A DNA stretch of 14,443 nucleotides, from NCBI GenBank assembly GCA_017434685.1, contig JAFREV010000033.1:1-14443 (forward strand). Reading direction: 5' to 3'. The translations under genes were made by a program, and so were the position numbers. Below, in pieces: positions 1 to 6,180 of the stretch (position 1 is the stretch's first letter; each line of letters starts with the position of its first letter). This stretch comes from Mogibacterium sp. Lineage in GTDB: Bacteria > Bacillota > Clostridia > Peptostreptococcales > Anaerovoracaceae. Below the pieces are notes generated by a model. That model was not told the DNA's origin and ran no database searches. It worked only from the letters and a program-made list of their open reading frames with translations.

Positions 1-1104
1 GCAGGATGCGGTGGATTGAGTTTAGGTTTTGAGATGGCTGGATTTGAAATTCCTTTAGCCGTTGAGATTGATGATTGGGCATCAGAAACCTATAAAAATA
101 ATCACCAAGGAACAAAAGTAATAACTGAAGATATTACGAAGGTAGTTGATTTGGACACCTTATTTGATGAACCTATTGTTATTGACGGAATAATAGGTGG
201 GCCTCCTTGTCAAGGGTTTTCATTAAGTGGCAATAGGGATAAAAAGGATCCTAGAAATAGTCTTTTCATGGAGTTCGTCCGATTTGTTAAGCATTTCAAG
301 CCAAAATTTTTCGTAATGGAAAACGTTACGGGAATATTATCAATGAAGACACAATCAAATGAGTTGGTGAAGGATCTCATACTTTCAGAATACTCAAAAG
401 CAGGATATCAGGTTGAAGTATTCACCTTAAATGCGGCAGAGCATGGTGTCCCACAAAGTAGGATGAGAGTTTTCTTCATTGGGTTAAGGAATGACATACC
501 TTACGATGTTGAAAAGATTGAGCCTAAAGGTTGGCTTTTCGGGGACGATCAGATAACCATAGAAGATGCAATCATGGATCTTCCTCAAATAGAAGCGCGA
601 GAAGGAACCGATCCTGCAGAGTATACAAAAGATCCTGTAACTGACTACCAAAAGTGGGCACGTAAAGACAGTGTAGAGTTGCATAATCATGTTGCAATGA
701 GGCATACTCCTAGGTTGGTTGAGCGGTTTAGTAAAATTGGATATGGTCAGAGTGTTGCCGATGTTGATAAGGAGCATCAACAAAGAAAGCGCGGAGAAGC
801 TGATAAAATAAGCGGGAAAGTTTACTCGCAAAATAACATGCGCCCATATCCTGATAGGCCATCACCTACTGTTGCAGCAAGCTTTCAAAGCAATTTCGTT
901 CACCCTTTTATAAATCGTAATTATACTGCTAGAGAAGGTGCTAGACTTCAGTCCTTCCCAGATACATATATTTTCTACGGTAAGCGAACCACTATGTCAT
1001 GGGAAAAGAACATTTCACAATACCAGCAGATTGGAAATGCAGTCCCCCCATTGCTTGCTAAATCTATAGGCGAAACTATAACCAGATATTTTGAAGAACT
1101 ATAA
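1..1104 (+). CDS. DNA (cytosine-5)-methyltransferase, 5' end outside window
   Basis: This enzyme transfers a methyl group from S-adenosylmethionine to C5 of cytosine in a short DNA target, protecting host DNA from its partner endonuclease. The reading frame is open from base 1, so the true start lies upstream. The first visible codons read AGCGG, the SAM-binding motif I, which is usually close to the N-terminus, so probably only a few residues are missing. The C5 motifs follow in order: GPPCQGFS (motif IV) with catalytic Cys at bases 208-210, ENV (motif VI) at 319-327, QSRMR (motif VIII), RPSPTVAASF (motif IX) and QIGNAVPP (motif X) near the C-terminus. The target-recognition region lies between motifs VIII and IX. 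The gene ends 16 bases before the endonuclease gene, so the two form one operon. The family is certain; the target sequence cannot be read from the sequence. The region is AT-rich compared with the core genes, consistent with transfer. Confidence 0.96.
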   Translation, partial: AGCGGLSLGFEMAGFEIPLAVEIDDWASETYKNNHQGTKVITEDITKVVDLDTLFDEPIVIDGIIGGPPCQGFSLSGNRDKKDPRNSLFMEFVRFVKHFKPKFFVMENVTGILSMKTQSNELVKDLILSEYSKAGYQVEVFTLNAAEHGVPQSRMRVFFIGLRNDIPYDVEKIEPKGWLFGDDQITIEDAIMDLPQIEAREGTDPAEYTKDPVTDYQKWARKDSVELHNHVAMRHTPRLVERFSKIGYGQSVADVDKEHQQRKRGEADKISGKVYSQNNMRPYPDRPSPTVAASFQSNFVHPFINRNYTAREGARLQSFPDTYIFYGKRTTMSWEKNISQYQQIGNAVPPLLAKSIGETITRYFEEL

Positions 1105-1120
1105 AAGTGAGGTGTCTTAT

Positions 1121-1936
1121 ATGCTGTATATTCATGAAAGCAATATAAAAAACAAGATTGACTCAAATTATAAAAACTTATCTGATGAACTATCTCGCTT
1201 TTACAATGAAGAATACCTACCATTCCGAGAATCAATTCAAACTTTAAGATTTGCCGATGGAGATAATGATTCTTTTAGAGAAGCAACAGAGTTAATAAAT
1301 GGCTATTATGATACAGCATTTGCCTTCCAGCAAGAATACAACATAGATACTAGATCTAAATTTCTTTCCACTATTTATGAGGAGTTAAGCGTATATCTTT
1401 TTAGAGATCACGAGGCTATAGTTAATGGATCCTTTGATGTATTCAACAAAGGAATATATGCCGGCATGAAATTCGTAGACGGTGAAGATATATCAATCGT
1501 AACTAAAGATGTAGACTTTTGCATCGGCAGAAGAATTAACATTACCATAGATGATTCTGCGCCAACTTATTTGATACTTCCAGTTGTATGCGTGGAGGTG
1601 AAGACTTATCTTGATGCAACAATGTTTGGAGAAGTTAAATCCTCTAGTCAAGCAATTAGGAGTGCTACACCTAACTCTAAAACATATGTGTTAATGGGCC
1701 ATAAGGAACTAGCAGATGACCATATCATCGCAGCACGACAAGATTCTGCACTTACAGAGATGTTTGTATTACGTAAAGACGCAAGTTCTCCTATAGAGGC
1801 AGAGGTGCTTTATGAATACTGGGATGAAATAACTACAGCGCTTGATGGGATTTTTGAACCAGTAGCTATAGAAACACCAGGGAGACTATTGTTCCCATCT
1901 AACAGGCAACAACAGATGACTTTATTTGATGATTAG
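1121..1936 (+). CDS. Type II restriction endonuclease, Bpu10I-like PD-(D/E)XK family
   Basis: This 271-residue protein is the probable restriction partner of the upstream C5 methyltransferase. I chose the ATG at 1121 because GAGGTG (1109-1114) lies 6 bases before it; the longer frame would need a TTG inside the methylase gene. A PD-(D/E)XK core is visible: KDVDF at residues 129-133, then a hydrophobic strand leading into EVK at 159-161, which gives candidate metal ligands D130 or D132, E159 and K161. The context (EVKTYLDATMFGE) resembles Bpu10I/DdeI-type enzymes, but this is recognition by eye. Bpu10I and BbvCI use two different subunits; only one endonuclease gene is visible here, so it would act as a homodimer unless a second gene lies upstream. 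The C-terminus ends QMTLFDD, which resembles a sliding-clamp binding peptide. The stop is followed by a terminator-like hairpin. Nuclease role is likely, exact family moderately sure. Confidence 0.82.
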   Translation: MLYIHESNIKNKIDSNYKNLSDELSRFYNEEYLPFRESIQTLRFADGDNDSFREATELINGYYDTAFAFQQEYNIDTRSKFLSTIYEELSVYLFRDHEAIVNGSFDVFNKGIYAGMKFVDGEDISIVTKDVDFCIGRRINITIDDSAPTYLILPVVCVEVKTYLDATMFGEVKSSSQAIRSATPNSKTYVLMGHKELADDHIIAARQDSALTEMFVLRKDASSPIEAEVLYEYWDEITTALDGIFEPVAIETPGRLLFPSNRQQQMTLFDD

Positions 1937-1961
1937 AGAAAAAATTTCCTCTATGCCGAAG

Positions 1962-2003
1962 AAAATGAATTGAAGGGTAAAATCCCTTGCAATTCATTTT
2001 TTC
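1962..2003 (+). terminator. Rho-independent terminator of the C5 R-M operon
   Basis: A strong stem pairs AATGAATTG-AAGGG (from 1964) with CCCTT-GCAATTCATT (to 1998). There is one bulged base and a short TAAAAT loop. It is followed by T-rich sequence to 2002. It starts about 26 bases after the endonuclease stop, so it most likely ends the methylase-endonuclease transcript. Confidence 0.75.
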
Positions 2004-2035
2004 TTGGCTTAAATCGAAGATTTTCTGAAAAACCA

Positions 2036-2089
2036 AAAAATCGCGTCCTGAAAGCCTTGAAATTTCAAGGCTCAAAAAACACGATTTTT
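2036..2089. repeat. Nested inverted repeat in the spacer
   Basis: An 18-base perfect palindrome, GCCTTGAAATTTCAAGGC, occupies 2054-2071. It is enclosed by an outer inverted repeat, AAAAATCGCGT (2036-2046) against ACACGATTTTT (2079-2089), with one mismatch that becomes a G-U pair in minus-strand RNA. Just to the left, AAATC-GAA-GATTT (about 2011-2023) forms a further small hairpin. The structure could be a bidirectional terminator, because both outer edges are T-rich on the outgoing strand, or a remnant of a small mobile element. No reading frame here looks real. Confidence 0.6.
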
Positions 2090-2159
2090 GCAATTTTTAG
2101 GGCATATACCCGCCTTCTATCACTATCATCCATTTCATACCTATTCTTTTAAGAGAACG

Positions 2160-2184
2160 AAAAAACGGCTCTGTTTAGAGCCGT
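2160..2184 (-). terminator. Rho-independent terminator of tRNA-Glu transcript
   Basis: On the minus strand, ACGGCTCT-AAAC-AGAGCCGT forms a perfect 8-bp stem with a 4-base loop, followed directly by TTTTTT. Orientation and position fit the end of the tRNA-Glu transcript, about 78 bases past the encoded CCA. There is no T run on the plus-strand side, so it works in one direction only. Confidence 0.88.
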
Positions 2185-2261
2185 GAATTCGCGATTCATT
2201 TAAACCACACTATTGTGGCGCACCCTCCCCTGTATAGTACAAGGTTCTTAAATCGTTGCAG

Positions 2262-2336
2262 TGGTACTGCCTAGGGGAGTCGAACCCCTGATTCCAGCGT
2301 GAGAGGCTAGCGTCTTGACCACTTGACCAAGGCAGC
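2262..2336 (-). tRNA. tRNA-Glu (anticodon CUC)
   Basis: The minus strand folds into a full 75-nt cloverleaf. The acceptor stem is GCTGCCT/AGGCAGT with a G-U pair at 1-72. The D arm is GTCAAGTGGTCAAGAC. The anticodon stem CTAGC/GCTGG encloses the loop CTCTCAC, so the anticodon is CTC. The T arm is AGGGG-TTCGACT-CCCCT. The discriminator base is A and the terminal CCA is encoded (2262-2264). It reads GAG codons. A near-consensus promoter lies upstream and a terminator downstream, so it is a single-gene unit. Its 3' end points toward the left R-M system, and tRNA 3' ends are common integration sites. Confidence 0.95.
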
Positions 2337-2358
2337 ATATTTAATTGACGCAAGTGGT

Positions 2359-2387
2359 ATTATAACCGAAAGATGGCGCCTTGTCTA
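2359..2387 (-). promoter_or_regulatory. Promoter of tRNA-Glu
   Basis: On the minus strand the -35 box TAGACA (2387-2382) and the -10 box TATAAT (2364-2359) are separated by exactly 17 bases. Transcription would start near 2352, about 16 bases before the mature tRNA. The -10 is consensus and the -35 matches five of six bases, which suits a highly expressed stable RNA. Confidence 0.85.
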
Positions 2388-2395
2388 TATTTTTT

Positions 2396-2425
2396 TTGCT
2401 AATTGATGCGAACAGATGCTACAAT
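2396..2425 (+). promoter_or_regulatory. Promoter of asparaginase gene, extended -10
   Basis: TGC-TACAAT (2417-2425) is an extended -10 element. A weak -35, TTGCTA (2396-2401), lies 18 bases upstream. The usual start about 7 bases after the -10 falls on base 2432, the A of the asparaginase ATG, which predicts a leaderless mRNA. It lies back to back with the tRNA-Glu promoter, only about 8 bases between the two -35 boxes. Confidence 0.6.
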
Positions 2426-2431
2426 TTGTGT

Positions 2432-3448
2432 ATGGATAAGAAAGTTTTGATTATCAATACGGGTGGCACTATCGGAATGGTGCCGACGGATAACGGTTAT
2501 GCACCTAAAAAAGGCGCCCTTTTGGCTGAGATTGAGCAGATCCGAGATCTCAATTCGGACAGGATGCCGGCTTGGGATATGATCGAGTTCGACCCCCTGC
2601 TTGACTCGACAAACGTGAGGTACGAGCAGTGGAATATGATTGCGAAGGTGGTTGCGAAAAAATACGCGAAATATGACGGATTTGTCGTGCTTCACGGAAC
2701 GGATACCCTGGCATACAGTGCATCTGCCCTGTCGTTTATGTTGGAAAATCTAGATAAACCGGTGGTGTTTACGGGTTCACAGATACCGCTTTGCGAGATC
2801 AGAAGCGACGGCAGAGATAATATTATTACGTCTTTGATGATAGCCGCCTGCGGGGTTGTGCGCGAGGTATGTCTGTACTTCGGCAACTCTCTTTACAGAG
2901 GCAACCGCACGACTAAGTACTCAGCGGATGATATGGTGGCATTTTCGTCACCGAATTATCCGGCGCTTGCGAAGGCGGGAATAGACATCAAATACAGCAA
3001 GGCTCACGTTTTGGACAAGGGCTTTGAGATTAAGGGAGAGCTTGAGCTTACTGAAATCAAAGAATGCAAACTTGGTGTCATCAAGGTGTTCCCGGGAGTG
3101 CAGTTTGGGCTGTTTAAGCCTATTGTGCAGGAGATGGACGGCCTGATACTTGAAACTTTCGGTACGGGTAACATCCCGACTTATGACCCTGCGCTGACTG
3201 AGCTTATCAATGAGGCGTTCAGACGAGATACCGCAGTCGTGGTCTGCACGCAGTGCCCTCAGGGCTCGGTCAGACTCGGTGCGTACGAGGCCGGTTCCGC
3301 ACTTGTAGATGCCGGTGCGATCAGCGGATTTGATATGACTACGGAAGCGGCGGTGACCAAACTCTCCTTCCTGCTGAGCAGGGGCTGCAGTTTCGAAGCG
3401 ATAAGGACTCTTATGGAGATGAATCTCAGAGGAGAATTAAGTAAGTAA
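2432..3448 (+). CDS. ansA: L-asparaginase, type I cytoplasmic (AnsA-like)
   Basis: The enzyme hydrolyses L-asparagine to aspartate and ammonia. At 338 residues it equals the usual length of the cytoplasmic type I enzymes, and there is no signal peptide. The N-terminal NTGGTIG carries the nucleophile Thr13. HGTDT (88-92) carries the second catalytic Thr90-Asp91 pair, and the conserved lysine of the active site is K162 in RTTKYSADD. TGSQIP (114-119) and ETFGTGN (241-247) are family signatures. I chose ATG 2432 because the protein then begins MDKKVLIINTGG, directly before the first strand; the longer TTG frame adds residues upstream of the predicted transcription start. No Shine-Dalgarno sequence is visible before the ATG. 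The gene is monocistronic, convergent with glpK, and shares its terminator. Family assignment is firm; distinguishing asparaginase from a broader asparaginase/glutaminase would need assays. Confidence 0.94.
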   Translation: MDKKVLIINTGGTIGMVPTDNGYAPKKGALLAEIEQIRDLNSDRMPAWDMIEFDPLLDSTNVRYEQWNMIAKVVAKKYAKYDGFVVLHGTDTLAYSASALSFMLENLDKPVVFTGSQIPLCEIRSDGRDNIITSLMIAACGVVREVCLYFGNSLYRGNRTTKYSADDMVAFSSPNYPALAKAGIDIKYSKAHVLDKGFEIKGELELTEIKECKLGVIKVFPGVQFGLFKPIVQEMDGLILETFGTGNIPTYDPALTELINEAFRRDTAVVVCTQCPQGSVRLGAYEAGSALVDAGAISGFDMTTEAAVTKLSFLLSRGCSFEAIRTLMEMNLRGELSK

Positions 3449-3451
3449 TTT

Positions 3452-3477
3452 AAAAGGAACCGTGTGTGGTTCCTTTT
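3452..3477. terminator. Bidirectional terminator between asparaginase and glpK
   Basis: AAAAGGAACC (3452-3461) and GGTTCCTTTT (3468-3477) form a perfect 10-bp inverted repeat around a GTGTGT loop, with T runs leaving on both strands. It lies 3 bases after the asparaginase stop and 3 bases after the glpK stop on the other strand, so it closes both convergent transcripts. Confidence 0.92.
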
Positions 3478-3480
3478 TGC

Positions 3481-4968
3481 TTAGAGTTCGTGGAATGCGA
3501 TGGTGGCGTTTACGGCTTTATGCCAGCCTGCCATCTTTTGTTTTCTCTCCTCTTCCGTTGTGGTCGGAGAGAAGCTCTTGGCTATCTTTTTATTTGCGAC
3601 TATGTCATCGAGACTTTCGTAATATCCGACTGCGAGTCCGGCGAGGTAGGCCGCTCCGAGCGATGTGGATTCTATGGATTCGTATCTGACGATGTCCACT
3701 CCGGATATGTCCGCCTGCATCTGCATCAGCAGATTGTTTAGTGCGGCTCCTCCGTCTACTTTGAGGGTGTTTATGTCCTTCCCGGTGTCCGCTTTCATGG
3801 CTGAGAGCAAATCCTCGTTCTGGTATGCAAGAGATTCAAGAACAGCTCTTACTACATGCTCTCTCTTCGTGCCACGAGTGATGCCGAACATCGCACCTCT
3901 TGCGCTCGGATTCCAGTACGGTGCACCGAGACCGACAAATGCGGGCACTACGTATACACCGCCGGAGTCCTGCACTTTAGTTGCAAGCTGCTCTGACTCC
4001 TTGGCGTCGCGGAAGAACAAGAGCTCATCTCTGAGCCACTGCACTGCGGCTCCGCACACGAATACAGAGCCTTCAAGTGCGTAAGTAACTTCTCCGTTAA
4101 GTCCCCACGCTATGGTGGTCAGGAGTCCGTTCTTTGAAGGAACAGGTTTATGTCCCGTGTTGAGCAGGAGGAAGTTGCCTGTGCCGTAGGTGCTCTTTAC
4201 ATCGCCCCCTCTGAAACAGGCTTCGCCGAAAAGGGCTGCCTGCTGATCGCCGGCAGAGCCGGTGATCGGAATCGGTCCTCCGAGGAGTTCATGCACCGTA
4301 TCCCCGTAGTGTGCGGAGCACTCTACGGGAGCAGGCAGCATACACATCGGAATGTTCAGGAGGCCGCAGAGTTCTTCGTCCCACTGCAGCGTGTTGATAT
4401 CGAAGAGCATGGTTCGGCATGCGTTGGAGTAATCCGATACATGCACTTCTCCGCCCGTCATCTTCCAGATAAGCCAGGTCTCAATGGTTCCGAAAAGGAG
4501 TTCTCCGTTCTCGGCACGCTCTCTGACGCCCTCCACATTGTCCAGTATCCAGGCAAGTTTCGTTCCGCTGAAATACGGATCGGCCAGAAGTCCCGTTTTC
4601 CTTTTTATAGTATCCTCGTATGGTTTGAGTTTTTCCGCATAGTCGGCCGTGCGCCTGCATTGCCAGACTATGGCGTTGTACACGGGTTCACCCGTGTTTT
4701 TATCCCAAACGATGGTCGTCTCTCTCTGGTTTGTGATGCCTATGGCCGCAATGTTATGGTAATCGAGGCCGGCATTCAGCAGGGCCTCCTGAGCGGTTCC
4801 CATCTGGGTTGCCCATATCTCCGTCGCATCGTGCTCCACCCATCCCTCTTTAGGAAAGATCTGAGTGAACTCCTTTTGTGCAGATGAGATTATGTTGCCC
4901 GATTTGTCGTAGATTATCGTTCGGGAGCTCGTCGTGCCCTGGTCAAGCGACATTATGTACTTGTTCAT
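3481..4968 (-). CDS. glpK: Glycerol kinase
   Basis: It phosphorylates glycerol with ATP to sn-glycerol 3-phosphate in the cytoplasm, the entry step of glycerol use. The 495 residues match the family length. MSLDQGTTSSR (6-16) is the phosphate-binding start of the FGGY sugar kinase fold, QRETT (81-85) and the WQCRR segment (102-106) hold substrate contacts, GDQQAALFG (240-248) carries the catalytic Asp241, and STYGTGNF follows. ATG 4968 has AAAGGAA 6 bases upstream. In Enterococcus and Bacillus the histidine phosphorylated by HPr lies about 14 residues before GDQQ; here that spot reads His226-Glu227, so HPr control cannot be decided by eye. No glpF, glpD or glpP is nearby; the gene is last in the operon, 12 bases after hemW. 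In many Firmicutes hrcA occupies the place after hemW. Confidence 0.96.
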   Translation of the reverse strand: MNKYIMSLDQGTTSSRTIIYDKSGNIISSAQKEFTQIFPKEGWVEHDATEIWATQMGTAQEALLNAGLDYHNIAAIGITNQRETTIVWDKNTGEPVYNAIVWQCRRTADYAEKLKPYEDTIKRKTGLLADPYFSGTKLAWILDNVEGVRERAENGELLFGTIETWLIWKMTGGEVHVSDYSNACRTMLFDINTLQWDEELCGLLNIPMCMLPAPVECSAHYGDTVHELLGGPIPITGSAGDQQAALFGEACFRGGDVKSTYGTGNFLLLNTGHKPVPSKNGLLTTIAWGLNGEVTYALEGSVFVCGAAVQWLRDELLFFRDAKESEQLATKVQDSGGVYVVPAFVGLGAPYWNPSARGAMFGITRGTKREHVVRAVLESLAYQNEDLLSAMKADTGKDINTLKVDGGAALNNLLMQMQADISGVDIVRYESIESTSLGAAYLAGLAVGYYESLDDIVANKKIAKSFSPTTTEEERKQKMAGWHKAVNATIAFHEL

Positions 4969-4980
4969 ATCGGTTCCTTT

Positions 4981-6180
4981 CTATACGAAAAGCGACATTA
5001 TCGAATTGCTGATATCTATACCCTGCTCTGTGAGCCTGAGGCCTTGATCATCTATGATGAGCAGTCCCCGTTTTTCGTACTCCTCGGCTTCTGTTTTTGC
5101 CTCTTTGAATATTTCCCAGAATCTTTCCTTTGGGGAATTCTTTATTGTTGTTTCCGATGCCCTGTCGTAAGCAGCTACGGCATCTTCGTAACTTATTCCT
5201 TCGATTCGCCTAAGTCCCGTGAACACCGCTTCGCTGATGTTGTCGAAAGGAGTGTTTGCGTATGACTCGGCAATCGGGAGTCTGCCCTCGCCTACTGTCT
5301 TAATGTAGTCTTCGATATCTGATGTGTTCCTATATCTCGCATTGTCAGTGAAGCCGCTGGCCCCGAGGCCGAATGCTATGTAATCGGACATATCCCAGTA
5401 CAGAGAGTTGTGGCGGGATCTGTATCCCGGCTTTGCAAAGTTGCTTATCTCGTAGTGCTCGTAGCCTGCTTCCCTGAGGCGGCCGCAAATTGCATGATAT
5501 GTCTCTCTGTCCTCTTCATCGGGGGCTTCGGTCATCTCTCCGTGCTCAATCATCTCTGCAAACGGGGTGTCCTCTTCTATCTGCAGACTGTAACACGAAA
5601 TGTGTTCCGGATTCAGGGCGATTATCTCATCGAGGTCTTTCAAAGCGTCCTCTCTGCTCTCACCCGGGACCGAAAAGATCAAGTCGAGGTTTAGATTGTC
5701 AAAGCCCTTTTCCCTCGCGAGCTTCATATCCCTTGCGACATTCTCTGCCGTATGTATCCTGCCGAGGAAGTGCAGCCTGTCATTGTCCATCGACTGGACA
5801 CCCATCGACAGACGGTTTATGCCCATGTATTTGTAGGCCTGAAGCTTGGCAAGCATAACACCGTCTTTTCGGCCGAGTGTTGCGGGGTTTGCCTCAATGG
5901 TAATCTCCGCATCCTCTTTTATATCGAAGCATTCGCGAACGGTGTGCAGGATGTCCCGCAGCTGTGATACATCGAGTACCGACGGCGTTCCTCCTCCGAT
6001 ATATACCGTATCTATCCGGCGGTCCTTCGTCTCAGCCGCCCTGAGTCTTATCTCTTCGCATAAGGCTTCAGTGTATTCACCTCTCGGAGATGTCACCGCA
6101 TCAAAGGATAAAAAAGCGCAATAATTGCACTTTTTTACACAAAACGGAATATGAATATAAATACCTTTTCTACTTCGCAT
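4981..6180 (-). CDS. hemW: HemW, radical SAM heme chaperone
   Basis: HemW binds heme and a 4Fe-4S cluster and is thought to insert heme into target proteins; older annotation calls it an oxygen-independent coproporphyrinogen oxidase-like protein. The radical SAM motif is C14-VKK-C18-NY-C21 followed by Ala-Phe. HemN, the true oxidase, has a fourth cysteine after the third, which is absent here. GGGTPS (62-67), SMGVQS (125-130), YEISNFA (243-249), HNSLYW (257-262) and GLGASG (271-276) are family signatures, and the C-terminal HemN_C region is present. The length of 399 is normal. The start ATG overlaps the end of lepA by 11 bases with no good Shine-Dalgarno nearby, so translation is probably coupled to lepA. 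The lepA-hemW order is widespread in Firmicutes. Confidence 0.93.
   Translation of the reverse strand: MRSRKGIYIHIPFCVKKCNYCAFLSFDAVTSPRGEYTEALCEEIRLRAAETKDRRIDTVYIGGGTPSVLDVSQLRDILHTVRECFDIKEDAEITIEANPATLGRKDGVMLAKLQAYKYMGINRLSMGVQSMDNDRLHFLGRIHTAENVARDMKLAREKGFDNLNLDLIFSVPGESREDALKDLDEIIALNPEHISCYSLQIEEDTPFAEMIEHGEMTEAPDEEDRETYHAICGRLREAGYEHYEISNFAKPGYRSRHNSLYWDMSDYIAFGLGASGFTDNARYRNTSDIEDYIKTVGEGRLPIAESYANTPFDNISEAVFTGLRRIEGISYEDAVAAYDRASETTIKNSPKERFWEIFKEAKTEAEEYEKRGLLIIDDQGLRLTEQGIDISNSIMSLFV

Larger units (their letters stand above)
2004..2261. other. Non-coding spacer between R-M operon and tRNA-Glu
   Basis: About 260 bases without a convincing gene. It holds the nested inverted repeat (2036-2089) and the tRNA terminator (2160-2184). 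A 76-base stretch (2185-2261) follows, which would be the 3' trailer of the tRNA transcript and contains a small hairpin CCACA-CTAT-TGTGG at 2205-2218. The plus-strand TTG-started frame of 60 codons at 1970-2152 runs straight through the hairpins and has no ribosome binding site, so it is not called. Confidence 0.6.

Noticed and set aside
1091..1120. Endonuclease start at TTG 1091
   Set aside because: That codon overlaps the methylase gene and lacks a ribosome binding site; ATG 1121 has GAGGTG at good spacing.
1970..2152. TTG-started 60-codon plus-strand frame after the endonuclease
   Set aside because: It runs through the terminator and the nested palindrome, has no ribosome binding site, and the predicted protein shows no motif.
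2151..2201. Short minus-strand peptide frame starting MNREF in the tRNA trailer
   Set aside because: It begins ATG-AAT-CGC and runs through the terminator stem; the only purine-rich stretch is too far upstream to act as its ribosome binding site.
2381..2431. N-terminal extension of asparaginase from TTG at 2381
   Set aside because: It would run through the predicted -10 element, and the protein from ATG 2432 already matches the family start and length.
4150..4887. Plus-strand open frame of 245 codons
   Set aside because: It is fully antisense to glpK, a clearly real gene; it has no ribosome binding site or recognisable motif. The frame is open because of the codon bias of glpK. Similar antisense frames over lepA, hemW and the MATE fusion were rejected for the same reason.
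4981..6180. HemN coproporphyrinogen III dehydrogenase
   Set aside because: The cysteine motif is followed by Ala-Phe and lacks the extra cysteine of HemN; position after lepA and length fit HemW.
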